A DNA stretch of 60,175 nucleotides from an uncultured Clostridia bacterium (GCA_947649615.1 CANSSG010000016.1:1-60175); one strand, 5' to 3'; counted from the first letter of the stretch, positions 9,008-17,822 are shown. Notes: generated by a model from the letters alone, not told the origin. Program-made: numbers and translations.

Positions 9008-9680
9008 ACTCTTTTACTTCAGCCGGTTTTTCGTCCGGCTGTTTATCGGGCATTGGACGGCGGACGTGCCTGCGCGTAAAAAACCGGCGGTGTATGTGTG
9101 CAGCCACAATAACCTGCTTGGCCCGCTGGCGGCGATGTGCTGGCTCCCGGTTGATGCGCGGCCTTGGACGCTGCATGTGTTCATGGAGCGGAAAGTCTGT
9201 GAGAAGCAGTATCGGGAATATACCTTCTCGAAACGCTTCGGCATGCCGGGGGCGCTGGCTGCTGCGGCGGCCTGGGCTGCCGCAGGATATGTCAGCGCGC
9301 TGATGCGGTCTATGTCCGCAATCCCGGTTTACCGGGGGTCTGTGCGGATTGGGGCTACCTTTAAGGAAACCGTGGAGGCCCTCCAGGCGGGAGAGAGCGT
9401 CCTGATCTTCCCCGACGTGGACTACACGGACGATTCCGGCGGAATCGGCGAGGTGTATGACGGCTTCCTGCTCCTGGAACGGTTCTGGCGGAAAAAGTCG
9501 GAGGAACCGCTGGATTTCGTCCCCCTGCGGCTGGATGCCGCCGCAAGGCATATGACGGAGGGCAGGACGGTGCGATTCGACCGGAAGGCTGAGTGGAAAA
9601 CGGAAATGAACCGGGTCCGGGAATCCCTGCGGGCGGAAATCAACCGCGGGGAACAGACACAGCTCCGCGCGGAGGGATGA
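8997..9680 (+). CDS. PlsC-like acyltransferase with altered catalytic motif
   Basis: Resembles 1-acyl-glycerol-3-phosphate acyltransferases: SHNNLLGP near residue 36, IPVYRG near 104 and LIFPD near 132 correspond to family blocks I, II and III. The usual HX4D catalytic pair is changed, because the position four after the histidine holds a glycine rather than an aspartate, and block III reads FPDV instead of FPEG. The enzyme may therefore be inactive or act on another acceptor. The ATG at 8997 has AGAGGAGGG upstream and overlaps the end of the GT2-GtrA gene. No long N-terminal membrane helix is present. A terminator follows. Confidence 0.65.
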   Translation: MRGKLFYFSRFFVRLFIGHWTADVPARKKPAVYVCSHNNLLGPLAAMCWLPVDARPWTLHVFMERKVCEKQYREYTFSKRFGMPGALAAAAAWAAAGYVSALMRSMSAIPVYRGSVRIGATFKETVEALQAGESVLIFPDVDYTDDSGGIGEVYDGFLLLERFWRKKSEEPLDFVPLRLDAAARHMTEGRTVRFDRKAEWKTEMNRVRESLRAEINRGEQTQLRAEG

Positions 9681-9700
9681 CGCCGCGCCGTACACAAACC

Positions 9701-9741
9701 AAAAGCTGCTGAAAGGCGCCAAGGCCTTCCAGCAGCTTTTT
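9701..9741 (+). terminator. Terminator between PlsC-like gene and ldh (bidirectional)
   Basis: AAAAGCTGCTG (9701-9711) pairs with CAGCAGCTTTT (9730-9740), and an inner GGC-GCC strengthens the loop. T-runs occur on both sides, so it can serve the convergent ldh gene as well. Confidence 0.85.
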
Positions 9742-9802
9742 GCCCGCTATGCGGGATGGACGGGTTCGCGGCGCTGTGCGCTTCCGGCGGAAGCCGGTCC
9801 GG

Positions 9803-10750
9803 CTATAGCGCCAAGGTGGAAATCGCTTCCTTCATCTGGGCGGCGGAGGCCCGGAGGGCTTGTTCTTCGCTGGTATTGAGCGGGATTTCCAATATCTCCT
9901 CTAAACCGCCGCGGCCTACGATGGAAGGGATGCTCAGGGCCAGGCCGTTTAGGCCGTACTGCCCCTCCAAAACCACGGATATGGGGAGCACCGCATGCTC
10001 GTCCTTGACAATGGAAGCCGCAATGCGGCCTACCGCCATGGCTATGCCGTAGCAGGTGACGCCCTTGCGCCGGATGATCTCATAGGCGCTGTTGCGGACT
10101 TCCAGGTAGAGACGCTCCATGTCCGGGCGGCTGAGGGCCTGGCCGCGGATGCGGCAGAAGTCCTCCAGCGCCAGGCCGGAGACGTTCGCTTCGCTCCATA
10201 CCGCAAACTCGCTGTCCCCATGTTCGCCAGCGATGAAGGCGTGGATGTTGCGGCTGTCCACCCGCAGCTCTTCGCCTAAAAGCTGCTTGAGACGGCCGGT
10301 GTCCAGCACCGTGCCGGACCCGATTACCCGGTGGCGGGGATAGCCGGAGAGCTTCCAGGCGGCGTAGGTCAGGACGTCTACCGGGTTGGACACAATTAAG
10401 AGTATGCCGCCAAAGTCCCGGGCCTTGATCTCGTTGATGATGGAACGCATGATGGCGATGTTCCGGCCGATCAGGTCCAGACGGGTCTCCCCGGGCTTCT
10501 GGTTGGCTCCGGCGGTGATGACTGCCAGGGCGCAGTCGGACAGGCTGTCATATGTTCCCGCCGTGATCTCCATGGTGGAACCATAGGGGAGGCCGTCGCT
10601 CAGGTCCATGGCTTCGCCTTCGGCTTTATCCTGGTTGGCGTCCAGAAGAACCAGGTGTGAAAATAAGCCCTGCTGTAGGAAGCGGAAGGCTATGGACGCC
10701 CCGACAAACCCACAGCCAATTATGGCCGCTTTCCTGGGATTTACATTCAT
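9803..10750 (-). CDS. ldh: L-lactate dehydrogenase
   Basis: NAD-dependent interconversion of pyruvate and L-lactate, cytoplasmic. The 315 residues show the Rossmann motif GCGFVGAS (12-19), the mobile-loop motif NQKPGETR, the SNPVDVLTY stretch and the catalytic histidine H177 in AGEHGDSE. Glutamine 84 in the loop favours pyruvate/lactate over malate, where arginine is usual. The ATG at 10750 has AGGAG upstream. The gene is monocistronic and converges with the PlsC-like gene. Confidence 0.95.
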   Translation of the reverse strand: MNVNPRKAAIIGCGFVGASIAFRFLQQGLFSHLVLLDANQDKAEGEAMDLSDGLPYGSTMEITAGTYDSLSDCALAVITAGANQKPGETRLDLIGRNIAIMRSIINEIKARDFGGILLIVSNPVDVLTYAAWKLSGYPRHRVIGSGTVLDTGRLKQLLGEELRVDSRNIHAFIAGEHGDSEFAVWSEANVSGLALEDFCRIRGQALSRPDMERLYLEVRNSAYEIIRRKGVTCYGIAMAVGRIAASIVKDEHAVLPISVVLEGQYGLNGLALSIPSIVGRGGLEEILEIPLNTSEEQALRASAAQMKEAISTLAL

Positions 10751-10820
10751 GCTGCGTTACACTCCTGTTCCGGTTGATGGGATTAGTTGTGCCGCGTTTT
10801 GTGGATTTTATCCGTGCGTA

Positions 10821-10960
10821 CAGGGCGTGTTTTGAAAAAGTCTAAGCGTCTAAATGGAGGCCCTTTTCCTTTGGGCGGTTTCGCTGTTGGGCCGCAGGCC
10901 CATGGTTTGAAAAAGTGCATTTGTGTTTTTCAACTGCGCTGGCTATATCAAACATGCTTT
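10821..10960. repeat. Decayed copy of the TAGGGC repeat element
   Basis: Left end AGGGCGTGTTTTGAAAAA and right end ATATCAAACATGCTTT form imperfect terminal inverted repeats, and the first 60 bases align by eye to the intact copy at 25134-25298. It fills most of the gap between ldh and the MATE gene. No open frame lies in it. Confidence 0.6.
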
Positions 10961-12287
10961 AATACTGATATACCTTTTGGTATTTGACCAGAAGCACTGT
11001 TGTTACCGCCAGGGCGGCGGCTTCCGCTACGCTGATGGCAAGCCAAATGCCGTCTACATCCAGAAAAATAGGCAGGATCAGTACGCTGGCGCACTGGAAT
11101 ACCAGCGTACGCAGGAAGGATACCAGCGCGGACGCCAAGCCGTTGTTCAGCGCGGTGAAGAACGAGGAACCGAATATGTTGAAGCCGCAGAGCAAATAGG
11201 ATACAGCGTATAGCTGAAAGCCCCGGACCGTCAGTTCATATAAATCCCGGTCGTAGCCAACGAAAACCTGGGCCAACGGCACGGATACCGCCGCGCCAAT
11301 GGCTGCCATGGATATGCCCGCTATGGCGGTCAGGACTGTACTTTTATGCAAAAGACTGTGCAGCTCCTCCGAATGCCCTGCGCCGTAGTGGTAGCTGATG
11401 ACCGGGGCGCTGCCGACGGCGTAGCCTAAGAAAACGGCGGCAAAAATGAAGGAAACATACATGATCGCGCCGTAGGCCGCTACGCCGTCCTCTCCCGCCA
11501 GGCGCATGAGTTGGAAATTGTAAAGAATGCCCACCAGGGAGGAAGAGACGTTGCTCATCAACTCCGACGAGCCGTTTGTGCAGGTCTTGACCAGCACCCA
11601 GCCGGTGAATTTAGGTCTCGTCAGGCGAAGAAGGCTGTCGTTCTGCCGGAGGAAATACAGGATGGGGACGGCGCCGCCTACTACTTGGCTCATAGCCGTG
11701 GCGGCCGCAGCGCCAGCCAGCCCAAAGCGGAATACCGCTACCAGCAGCGCGTCCAGGATGATGTTGGTCATGCCTGCGCCTACGATGACCGCCAGGCCTA
11801 ATTTCGGCTTTTCCGCCGAGACGAAAAAGCTTTGAAATACCAGTTGCAGGACGAAAAATGGATTCACCGCTAAAATGATGCGCCCATAGAGGACGCAGTC
11901 TTCCAGCATGGTCCCCTGCGCCCCCAGAGCGATGGATATGGGGCGGATGAACAGCAGGCCTGCCAGTGAAAGCGCTGTCCCGCCTATGGCGGCGGCGCAG
12001 ACCAGGAGGGAGAAATGCTGGTTGGCTTCCTTGCGCTTGCCTTGGCCCAAGGTCTTGGCGACGATGGCCGTACCCCCTGCGCCGGTCATGAAGCCGAGGA
12101 CGCCGAAAATCATCAGTACCGGGTATACCAGATTGATGGCGGCAAAAGGCGTCTTGCCGGCAAAGTTGGACACAAATAAGCCGTCCACTACACTGTAGAT
12201 GGACGTGAAAATCATCATGACGATGGACGGGAAGGTGAAACGAAGAATTTTCCCGTATGTAAAATGCTCGGATAGTTGGATCCTCAT
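10959..12287 (-). CDS. MATE family multidrug efflux transporter
   Basis: A 442-residue inner-membrane protein with about 12 hydrophobic segments, probably exporting drugs or metabolites in exchange for sodium or protons. The N-terminal block (PSIVMMIFTSIYSVVDGLFV) and its second-half counterpart match clostridial MATE proteins. The gene's ATG overlaps the stop of the upstream MarR gene by four bases (ATGA), so it is translationally coupled and controlled by that regulator's promoter. Substrate unknown. Confidence 0.93.
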   Translation of the reverse strand: MRIQLSEHFTYGKILRFTFPSIVMMIFTSIYSVVDGLFVSNFAGKTPFAAINLVYPVLMIFGVLGFMTGAGGTAIVAKTLGQGKRKEANQHFSLLVCAAAIGGTALSLAGLLFIRPISIALGAQGTMLEDCVLYGRIILAVNPFFVLQLVFQSFFVSAEKPKLGLAVIVGAGMTNIILDALLVAVFRFGLAGAAAATAMSQVVGGAVPILYFLRQNDSLLRLTRPKFTGWVLVKTCTNGSSELMSNVSSSLVGILYNFQLMRLAGEDGVAAYGAIMYVSFIFAAVFLGYAVGSAPVISYHYGAGHSEELHSLLHKSTVLTAIAGISMAAIGAAVSVPLAQVFVGYDRDLYELTVRGFQLYAVSYLLCGFNIFGSSFFTALNNGLASALVSFLRTLVFQCASVLILPIFLDVDGIWLAISVAEAAALAVTTVLLVKYQKVYQY

Positions 12288-12751
12288 ACTGAGCCGTTCC
12301 CCTCTTTCTCTGCAAATTTTTGGTCAACCGCTGCGCAGAAACGTGCGGAAAAAAGTTCTATGGCGTCTACAAATTCTGGGCCGAACTGGGCGAGAACTTC
12401 CTCCATAGCCTGGTCCTCCAGCTCATGCAGCTCGGTCAGAGCGTCCCGGGCGCAGGCGCGGCCGGCCTCCGTGAGACAAAGGCGCTGCTGGCGGGGTTGG
12501 CCCGGCATTGGCTCCAGGGTGATGAAGCCTGCTTTGCGGCAGGCTTGGATGACGGTGTTCACCGTGGTCTTCGGCAGCGCCCACTCCTCGCAAATCTGCT
12601 TCTGGGAGCGGGGCTGGCCGTCTTCTAAAACGTAAAGCACGTCCAGGGTATGCAGCGTTACCTTGGACTGCTTCGCCCAGCGGTAGTAGGCGCCGTCGCT
12701 TCTGCTGCATGCGGAGGCGAGACGGTGGATATAGATGTGAAGATTGTTCAT
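12284..12751 (-). CDS. MarR family transcriptional regulator
   Basis: A 155-residue winged-helix protein. The helix-turn-helix region is around residues 50-75 (SQKQICEEWALPKTTVNTVIQ) with the wing at PGQPRQQRLCLTEAG. It is first gene in an operon with a MATE exporter, so the likely role is ligand-relieved repression of efflux. Its promoter holds two matching palindromes at 12766-12781 and 12802-12817, fitting autorepression. The ATG at 12751 follows AAAAGGAG. The effector is unknown. Confidence 0.92.
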   Translation of the reverse strand: MNNLHIYIHRLASACSRSDGAYYRWAKQSKVTLHTLDVLYVLEDGQPRSQKQICEEWALPKTTVNTVIQACRKAGFITLEPMPGQPRQQRLCLTEAGRACARDALTELHELEDQAMEEVLAQFGPEFVDAIELFSARFCAAVDQKFAEKEGNGSV

Positions 12752-12765
12752 GGGCGGCTCCTTTT

Positions 12766-12781
12766 GGTACGGTTTCGTACT
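12766..12781. promoter_or_regulatory. Operator 1 of the MarR-MATE operon
   Basis: On the minus strand AGTACGAAACCGTACC, an imperfect palindrome (GTACG/CGTAC arms) between the transcription start and the MarR start codon. Confidence 0.7.
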
Positions 12782-12796
12782 GAATGATGCGGGGTT

Positions 12797-12825
12797 ATTA
12801 TAGTACGAATCCGGACTGTTGTCAA
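12797..12825 (-). promoter_or_regulatory. Promoter of the MarR-MATE operon with operator 2 in its spacer
   Basis: Perfect TTGACA (12825-12820) and TATAAT (12802-12797) with 17 bases between. Within the spacer lies AGTACGAATCCGGACT (12802-12817), matching operator 1 in 11 of 16 positions. A repressor there would block polymerase directly. Confidence 0.85.
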
Positions 12826-12961
12826 GGGGGGATATTGGGGGGACCGTCCCTGGGGCAGACCCACTGGGATATCGAGGTAAACGGAGTATGCCGGTGGTTT
12901 TTTCGTCCAGGCAGGCTCCGGAGAATCTTGTGCGGTAATTTTTAGGATTCTCTTAAACCCC

Positions 12962-12990
12962 TTGCCCCGTGGAGTTGAATTTGCTATAAT
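12962..12990 (+). promoter_or_regulatory. Promoter of the GT4 gene
   Basis: TTGCCC (12962-12967), 17-base spacer and TATAAT (12985-12990). Confidence 0.7.
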
Positions 12991-13038
12991 CATACTGCTC
13001 ATCTCTGAACCTATTCTACCTTATTGAGAGGATGCTAT

Positions 13039-14208
13039 ATGAAAATTCTAATTACTTCGGATTGGTACGCCCCCATTATTAACGGCGTGGTCACGTCTGT
13101 CCTGCTCTTGCAGAGGGAACTGGAAGCCTTGGGCCATGAGGTGCGGGTCGTCACGCTGTCCAACAGCCTGCATTCCTACCGGGACCGGAACGTCTATTAT
13201 ATGGGCTCTGTCAGCGCGAATAAAATCTACCCCGGCGCGCGGTTCCGCGTTAACCGGACCCGCAGTATGCTGCAAGAACTGGTGGCTTGGGGACCGGATG
13301 TGATTCACTCGCAATGCGAGTTCAGCTCCTTCCGGGTGGCTTACGCTTTGTCCAACCGGTTGGGAGCGCCTATCGTCCATACGTATCACACCGTTTATGA
13401 GGATTATACCCACTACTTCTCCCCCAGCGTCCGGGTGGGCAAGGCGGTGGTGTCGGTATTCTCACGGTGGATTTGCGGGAGAACCGCCTGCGTGGTGGCT
13501 CCCAGCAAAAAAGTCGAGAAGCTCCTGCGGGCCTATAACGTGAGGTGCAGGATCGAAGTCATTCCCACCGGCGTGGACCTGCGGGCTTACCAGCAGGACG
13601 CAGACCCGGCGCGGATGGACAGCCTGCGCCGCCGCTGGGCGATCCCGGAAGGGCATACGGTGTTGCTGTACCTGGGGCGCATGGCCAAGGAGAAAAACCT
13701 AGAACTGTTGATTGACCAAATCGCAGACACGGGGCGGCGGGACGTGGCCCTGCTGCTGGTGGGCGACGGGCCAGACCGGGAAGACGTCCTTGAACATGCC
13801 AGGAGCAGGAACCTTCACGTTATCTTTACCGGGATGGTACCCCACGGCGAAGTGGCCGATTATTATAGGCTGGGCGACCTGTTCGTTACCGCTTCTACCA
13901 GCGAGACCCAGGGGTTGACTTACTTTGAAGCCCTGGCCGCCGGCGTACCCGTGCTGTGCCGGAAAGACCCCTGTGTGGATGGCGTTGTCGAAGACGGCGT
14001 TAACGGGTGGCAGTACGAGGACAGCGAAACCTTCGGGACCTGTCTGGCGGCGTTTTGCAGCGACGGCGCACTAAGGAGGCGGATGCGGGACGAAGCCAGA
14101 GCCTCGTCCGAAAAATTTTCTGCGGAAGCCTTCGGAAAGGCTGTGGAACAGCTCTACCTGTCTGTCCAGCGGGAAGCGGTGCCTGCCGCAGCGGGGGAAC
14201 GGTGGTAA
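13039..14208 (+). CDS. Family 4 glycosyltransferase, diacylglycerol glucosyltransferase-like
   Basis: A 389-residue GT-B fold enzyme. The N-terminal domain has the acceptor-side loop DWYAPIINGVVTSV and HTYHTVYEDYTHY. The C-terminal donor domain has VIPTGVDL, YLGRMAKEKNLELL and VGDGPDR, and the E-x7-E-type motif around TSETQGLTYFEALA. The pattern is close to MgdA/Alr-type 1,2-diacylglycerol 3-glucosyltransferases that make membrane glycolipids or lipoteichoic acid anchors. The ATG at 13039 follows GAGAGG. It is monocistronic, ending in a terminator. The lipid acceptor is inferred from similarity only. Confidence 0.85.
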   Translation: MKILITSDWYAPIINGVVTSVLLLQRELEALGHEVRVVTLSNSLHSYRDRNVYYMGSVSANKIYPGARFRVNRTRSMLQELVAWGPDVIHSQCEFSSFRVAYALSNRLGAPIVHTYHTVYEDYTHYFSPSVRVGKAVVSVFSRWICGRTACVVAPSKKVEKLLRAYNVRCRIEVIPTGVDLRAYQQDADPARMDSLRRRWAIPEGHTVLLYLGRMAKEKNLELLIDQIADTGRRDVALLLVGDGPDREDVLEHARSRNLHVIFTGMVPHGEVADYYRLGDLFVTASTSETQGLTYFEALAAGVPVLCRKDPCVDGVVEDGVNGWQYEDSETFGTCLAAFCSDGALRRRMRDEARASSEKFSAEAFGKAVEQLYLSVQREAVPAAAGERW

Positions 14209-14218
14209 TTTATTTTTT

Positions 14219-14257
14219 AAGCGGGACGGCGTCAGCCGTCCCGCTCCGTAATTTTTC
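14219..14257 (+). terminator. Terminator after the GT4 gene
   Basis: Stem AGCGGGACGGC / GCCGTCCCGCT with loop GTCA, followed by CCGTAATTTTT. Confidence 0.88.
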
Positions 14258-14287
14258 TGAGCGGCGGCGCTTTCGCTGTTTTGACGC

Positions 14288-14316
14288 TTGTCAACCCTGC
14301 CGCGTAATGGTATAAT
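14288..14316 (+). promoter_or_regulatory. Promoter of the solute-binding lipoprotein gene
   Basis: TTGTCA (14288-14293), 17-base spacer and TATAAT (14311-14316). Confidence 0.75.
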
Positions 14317-14348
14317 ACCTGCGGTAATACTTGGAAAGGCTGGTCGAT

Positions 14349-15584
14349 ATGAAAAAGAATTATTTCTTCTTGCTGCTATCCCTGTGCGTCCTGCTCCTGA
14401 CCGCCGCCTGCGGCGAACAGGAAGCGGATGCGCCCCCCGCTGAGACGGCGCCCTCGACGGTTTCCCTGACAGTCTGGGGCGCGGAGGAAGACGAGGCCCT
14501 TCTTCAGGAAATCTTTTCTTCTTTCCAGGCCCATTATGCGGGGGAAGCCGATTTCCAGATTTCTTTCCAGGCCCAGAGCGAGTCCCACTGCAAGGACGCG
14601 ATGCTGGGCGACCTGGAGGGCGGCGCGGACGTGTTCGCCTTCGCAGATGACCAGGTGGCGGCCCTGGCGGCCGCCGGGGGACTGGACCCCATCGGAAATG
14701 CGGCGGATATCCGCGCCGCCAACCTCTCCGCCGCTGTGGATGCCGCCAGCGTAGCCGGAGAGCTTTACGCCTATCCTTTGACGGCGGACAACGGGTATTT
14801 TCTCTACTACAACAAGGCCTACTTCTCCGAGGAGGATGTGGAAAGCCTGGAACGGATGCTGGCCGTGGCGGAAGAAGCGGAGCGGCTGGTGGTTATGGAC
14901 TGGACTTCGGCGTGGTATGTGTACGCCTTTTTCGGCAACACCGGGCTGGAAATCGGGCTGAATGAGGACGGCCTGACCAACTACTGCACATGGAACAGCA
15001 CGGAAAATTCCATCCGGGGGGTGGACGTAGCCCAGGCGATGCTGTCCATCTCCGCCAGCCCAGCCTTTGCCAGCATGACGGACGCCGCGTTCATGGAGGG
15101 CGTCCGGGACGGCTCCGTCATCGCCGGCATCAGCGGCGTGTGGAACGCGGTGGCCGTGGAGGAAGCATGGGGCCGCAACACAGGGGCCGCCAAGCTGCCT
15201 ACGTTCACCTGCAAAGGCCGGCAGGTGCAGATGGCCTCCTTTTCCGGCTGCAAGCTCATCGGTGTGAACGCCTATTCCAAGCATCCGGAGTGGGCGGCGC
15301 GGCTGGCTGAGTGGATCACCAACGAATCCAATCAACGCCTGCGCTTCCAGATGCGGGGGCAAGGCCCTGCCAATACCAGCGCCGCCAATTCCCAGGAAGT
15401 CCAGGCGTCCCCCGCTATCGCCGCGCTGCTGGCCCAGTCGGAGTTCTCCCAGCTTCAGCGGGTAGGGGGCAAGTTCTGGGACCCGGTGGCGGAATTTGCA
15501 GGCAGTATGGCGGAGGGGAATCCCTCCGGCGCGTCCCTCCAAGCCCAGCTTGACCGGCTGGTAGAGGGCGTGACGGCGCGGTAA
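14349..15584 (+). CDS. Extracellular solute-binding lipoprotein (family 1), no transporter partner
   Basis: A 411-residue lipoprotein with signal peptide and lipobox LTAAC (acyl cysteine C21). The mature part follows the family-1 sugar-binding fold: VSLTVWGAEEDE start, DVFAFADDQVAALAAAGGLDPI, and GISGVWNAVAVEEAWG. It would be anchored outside the membrane. The ATG at 14349 has GGAAAGG; an earlier TTG is less likely. No permease or ATPase genes adjoin it. Instead a chemoreceptor gene begins 21 bases downstream, so it may act as a sensor feeding chemotaxis. The ligand, probably sugar or similar, is unknown. Confidence 0.85.
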   Translation: MKKNYFFLLLSLCVLLLTAACGEQEADAPPAETAPSTVSLTVWGAEEDEALLQEIFSSFQAHYAGEADFQISFQAQSESHCKDAMLGDLEGGADVFAFADDQVAALAAAGGLDPIGNAADIRAANLSAAVDAASVAGELYAYPLTADNGYFLYYNKAYFSEEDVESLERMLAVAEEAERLVVMDWTSAWYVYAFFGNTGLEIGLNEDGLTNYCTWNSTENSIRGVDVAQAMLSISASPAFASMTDAAFMEGVRDGSVIAGISGVWNAVAVEEAWGRNTGAAKLPTFTCKGRQVQMASFSGCKLIGVNAYSKHPEWAARLAEWITNESNQRLRFQMRGQGPANTSAANSQEVQASPAIAALLAQSEFSQLQRVGGKFWDPVAEFAGSMAEGNPSGASLQAQLDRLVEGVTAR

Positions 15585-15605
15585 CAGGCTTAAGGAGGGA
15601 ATGGC

Positions 15606-17192
15606 ATGAAAGGAAAAATGACGCTTCAGCAGCGTTTGATTTTACCCATTGTCCTGCTGGGACTGGTCGCTCTGCTGTCCAATGTCCTGGCAGTGTTCAG
15701 CATCAACAATGTCCACGCCAACGCAGGCCATATCGTGGACGAATTTATGGTGGGGGAAACACGGCTGGCAGATATCCGCCGTTCCATGATGGACCTCCAC
15801 CGTCTGGCCCTGTCCCACATTGTAGCGGCGGACCACGCCACGATGATCCGGCTGGTCCAAGAAATCAAGGCGGAGGAAGCCGCCCTGGACGAACAGCTGG
15901 ACGCTTACCAGGAATTTGTGGCCGAGGGGGATATGGAGACGTACCGCTCCCTCCTGGCAGACTATGAGCAGTTCAAGCATGCGCTGGTCCACCTGGTTTG
16001 CGCCAGCGCGGACAGCAAGACCCAGGACGCTTACGCTACCGCCAATGGCGACGTAGCCCTTTGGAGCGGCTCCGTGGAAGAGGACATCGACGCGCTCCAC
16101 GCCTCCGTCACCGCGCAGACGGAAGCCGCCCGGGGCCGTCTCACGATCGTCTACATCATTTCCCTGATTACCAGCGCGGTGACGCTGACCCTTGGCATCG
16201 TGCTGGTGGCGGCGGCATTCCGCATCGTGCGCAAATCTGTCATCGCCCCGATCCACAGCGCCATGGAAACCTTGCAGGACAGCTCCGAGCGCATCAGCGG
16301 CGTGGTGGGGGATGTCCGCCAGCGGGTCCAGACCTCCAGCGGCAGCGTCCGCCAGCTTTCCGGGCTGACGGAGCAGCTTTCCGCCGCTTTGGAGGAAATC
16401 GCCGGAAGCGCGGCTTCCATCAGCGCAAGCGCCTCCGGCACCCAAGGCGACGCCCAAAGCATGGTAGAGGAATGCTCCGCCATTACCGTCTATTCCGCCG
16501 GTATGCGGGGCCGGGCGGAGGAGATGGAGCAGTCCGCGCTGGCGGAAATGGAGACCGTCCGCGCACGGACGGAGGAAATCATGGCCGTACTTCAGCAGGC
16601 CATTGCCAAAAGCCGCAGTGTGGACCAAATCAACAATCTGACCAAGGACATCCTCTCCATTTCCTCCTCAACAGACCTGATCGCCATTAACGCCTCCATC
16701 GAGGCCGCCCGGGCGGGCGCGGCGGGGAAGGGCTTCGCCGTGGTGGCCCAGGAAGTCCGGAAGCTGGCCGATTCCTGTGCCGAGACCGCCAACCATATCC
16801 AGGAGGTCAGCACGGTTGTCACCAGCGCGGTAGGCTACCTCGCCAGCAGTGCAGAGGAACTGGCGGACTATCTGGGGCAGGCCGTTGTCACCCAGCTTGA
16901 ACGGTCCGTCCAGGCTGGGCGGCAGTACCGGGAGGATTCGGCATATGTAGGCCGCTCTATGGAAGCGTTCAACCAGCGGGCGGACCGCCTGCGGGTTGCC
17001 ATGGATGAAATCGCAGGGGCAATCTCATCCATTTCCGGCGCGATTGACGGCGCGGCATCCGGCATAACCGGCGCAGCGGGCAGTACCAGGACGCTGGCGG
17101 ACGACATGGGCGGCGTGACCACCCGGATGGACACCAACCAGGAAATCGTTGAGGAATTGCAGCGGCAAATGGATGTGTTCGCCAATCTGTAG
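15606..17192 (+). CDS. Methyl-accepting chemotaxis protein
   Basis: A 528-residue transmembrane receptor. One membrane helix near 11-33, a four-helix-bundle-like extracytoplasmic sensor (about 35-180), a second membrane helix (about 183-205), then a cytoplasmic coiled-coil signalling domain. The conserved hairpin tip is present around INASIEAARAGAAGKGFAVV and AQEVRKLAD. It should pass signals to CheA/CheW. RBS GGAGGG precedes the ATG at 15606. It is the second gene after a solute-binding lipoprotein, suggesting ligand-loaded lipoprotein as input. No other chemotaxis gene is in the window. Confidence 0.93.
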   Translation: MKGKMTLQQRLILPIVLLGLVALLSNVLAVFSINNVHANAGHIVDEFMVGETRLADIRRSMMDLHRLALSHIVAADHATMIRLVQEIKAEEAALDEQLDAYQEFVAEGDMETYRSLLADYEQFKHALVHLVCASADSKTQDAYATANGDVALWSGSVEEDIDALHASVTAQTEAARGRLTIVYIISLITSAVTLTLGIVLVAAAFRIVRKSVIAPIHSAMETLQDSSERISGVVGDVRQRVQTSSGSVRQLSGLTEQLSAALEEIAGSAASISASASGTQGDAQSMVEECSAITVYSAGMRGRAEEMEQSALAEMETVRARTEEIMAVLQQAIAKSRSVDQINNLTKDILSISSSTDLIAINASIEAARAGAAGKGFAVVAQEVRKLADSCAETANHIQEVSTVVTSAVGYLASSAEELADYLGQAVVTQLERSVQAGRQYREDSAYVGRSMEAFNQRADRLRVAMDEIAGAISSISGAIDGAASGITGAAGSTRTLADDMGGVTTRMDTNQEIVEELQRQMDVFANL

Positions 17193-17222
17193 CCGTCCGG
17201 CGGTATGACAAGGAGGGTTCTC

Positions 17223-17693
17223 ATGAAAATGCTATTCAAACAGCGCTTTTTTTCCTGGTTCGACAGCTATGACATATACGACGAGTCCGGCGCCCCCCTG
17301 TTTACGGTGGAGGGCAAGCTAAGCTGGGGACACTGCCTGCATATCTTAGACGCTTCCGGGCAGCACATCGGCACCGTCCAAGAGAAAATCTTAACCTTCC
17401 TACCACAGTTTGAGTTGTATGCCTATGGAGAATATTTAGGGTGCCTAAAAAAGGAATTCAGCTTTTTCACACCGCACTTTACCTTCGATTGCAGCGATTG
17501 GGAGATCGAGGGGGAATGGATGGAGTGGGATTACTCCATTACCAGCCCAAGCCAGGGCTTGGTGGCCGTCATCGGCAAGGAACTGTTCCAATGGACGGAT
17601 ACCTACGTCATCGACGTGCCTGACCCGGGCAACGCGCTGTGCGCGCTGATGGCCGTACTGGCCATTGACGCAGAAAAGTGCGGCCGGGGCTAG
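17223..17693 (+). CDS. LURP-one-related / YxjI-like protein
   Basis: A 156-residue protein with the Tubby-like beta-barrel pattern of the LOR (LURP-one-related) family: FFSWFDSYDIYDESG, VEGKLSWGHCLHILD, then QWTDTYVIDV near the end. Biochemical role in bacteria is not established. The ATG at 17223 stands behind AAGGAGG, while an upstream ATG at 17205 lacks a site. It follows the chemoreceptor by 30 bases and is probably in the same transcript. Confidence 0.8.
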   Translation: MKMLFKQRFFSWFDSYDIYDESGAPLFTVEGKLSWGHCLHILDASGQHIGTVQEKILTFLPQFELYAYGEYLGCLKKEFSFFTPHFTFDCSDWEIEGEWMEWDYSITSPSQGLVAVIGKELFQWTDTYVIDVPDPGNALCALMAVLAIDAEKCGRG

Positions 17694-17796
17694 CTCGCAA
17701 AATACGCCCCCTGCCACCTTCCACCCCAATCGTCCAATAGGAGCACCCGCCAAACGGCTGCGGCCCATCGGGCGGGTAAAAAGTTTTTCTTTTGGT

Positions 17797-17822
17797 TCTT
17801 TTCTTTGTTCACAAAGAAAAGA
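17797..17822. repeat. AT-rich inverted repeat before rarA
   Basis: Perfect 11-base arms TCTTTTCTTTG / CAAAGAAAAGA around TTCA. No T-run follows on the plus strand. A different 11-base hairpin of similar TTTTTC/GAAAAA make-up precedes grdC at 42034-42060. Confidence 0.6.
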
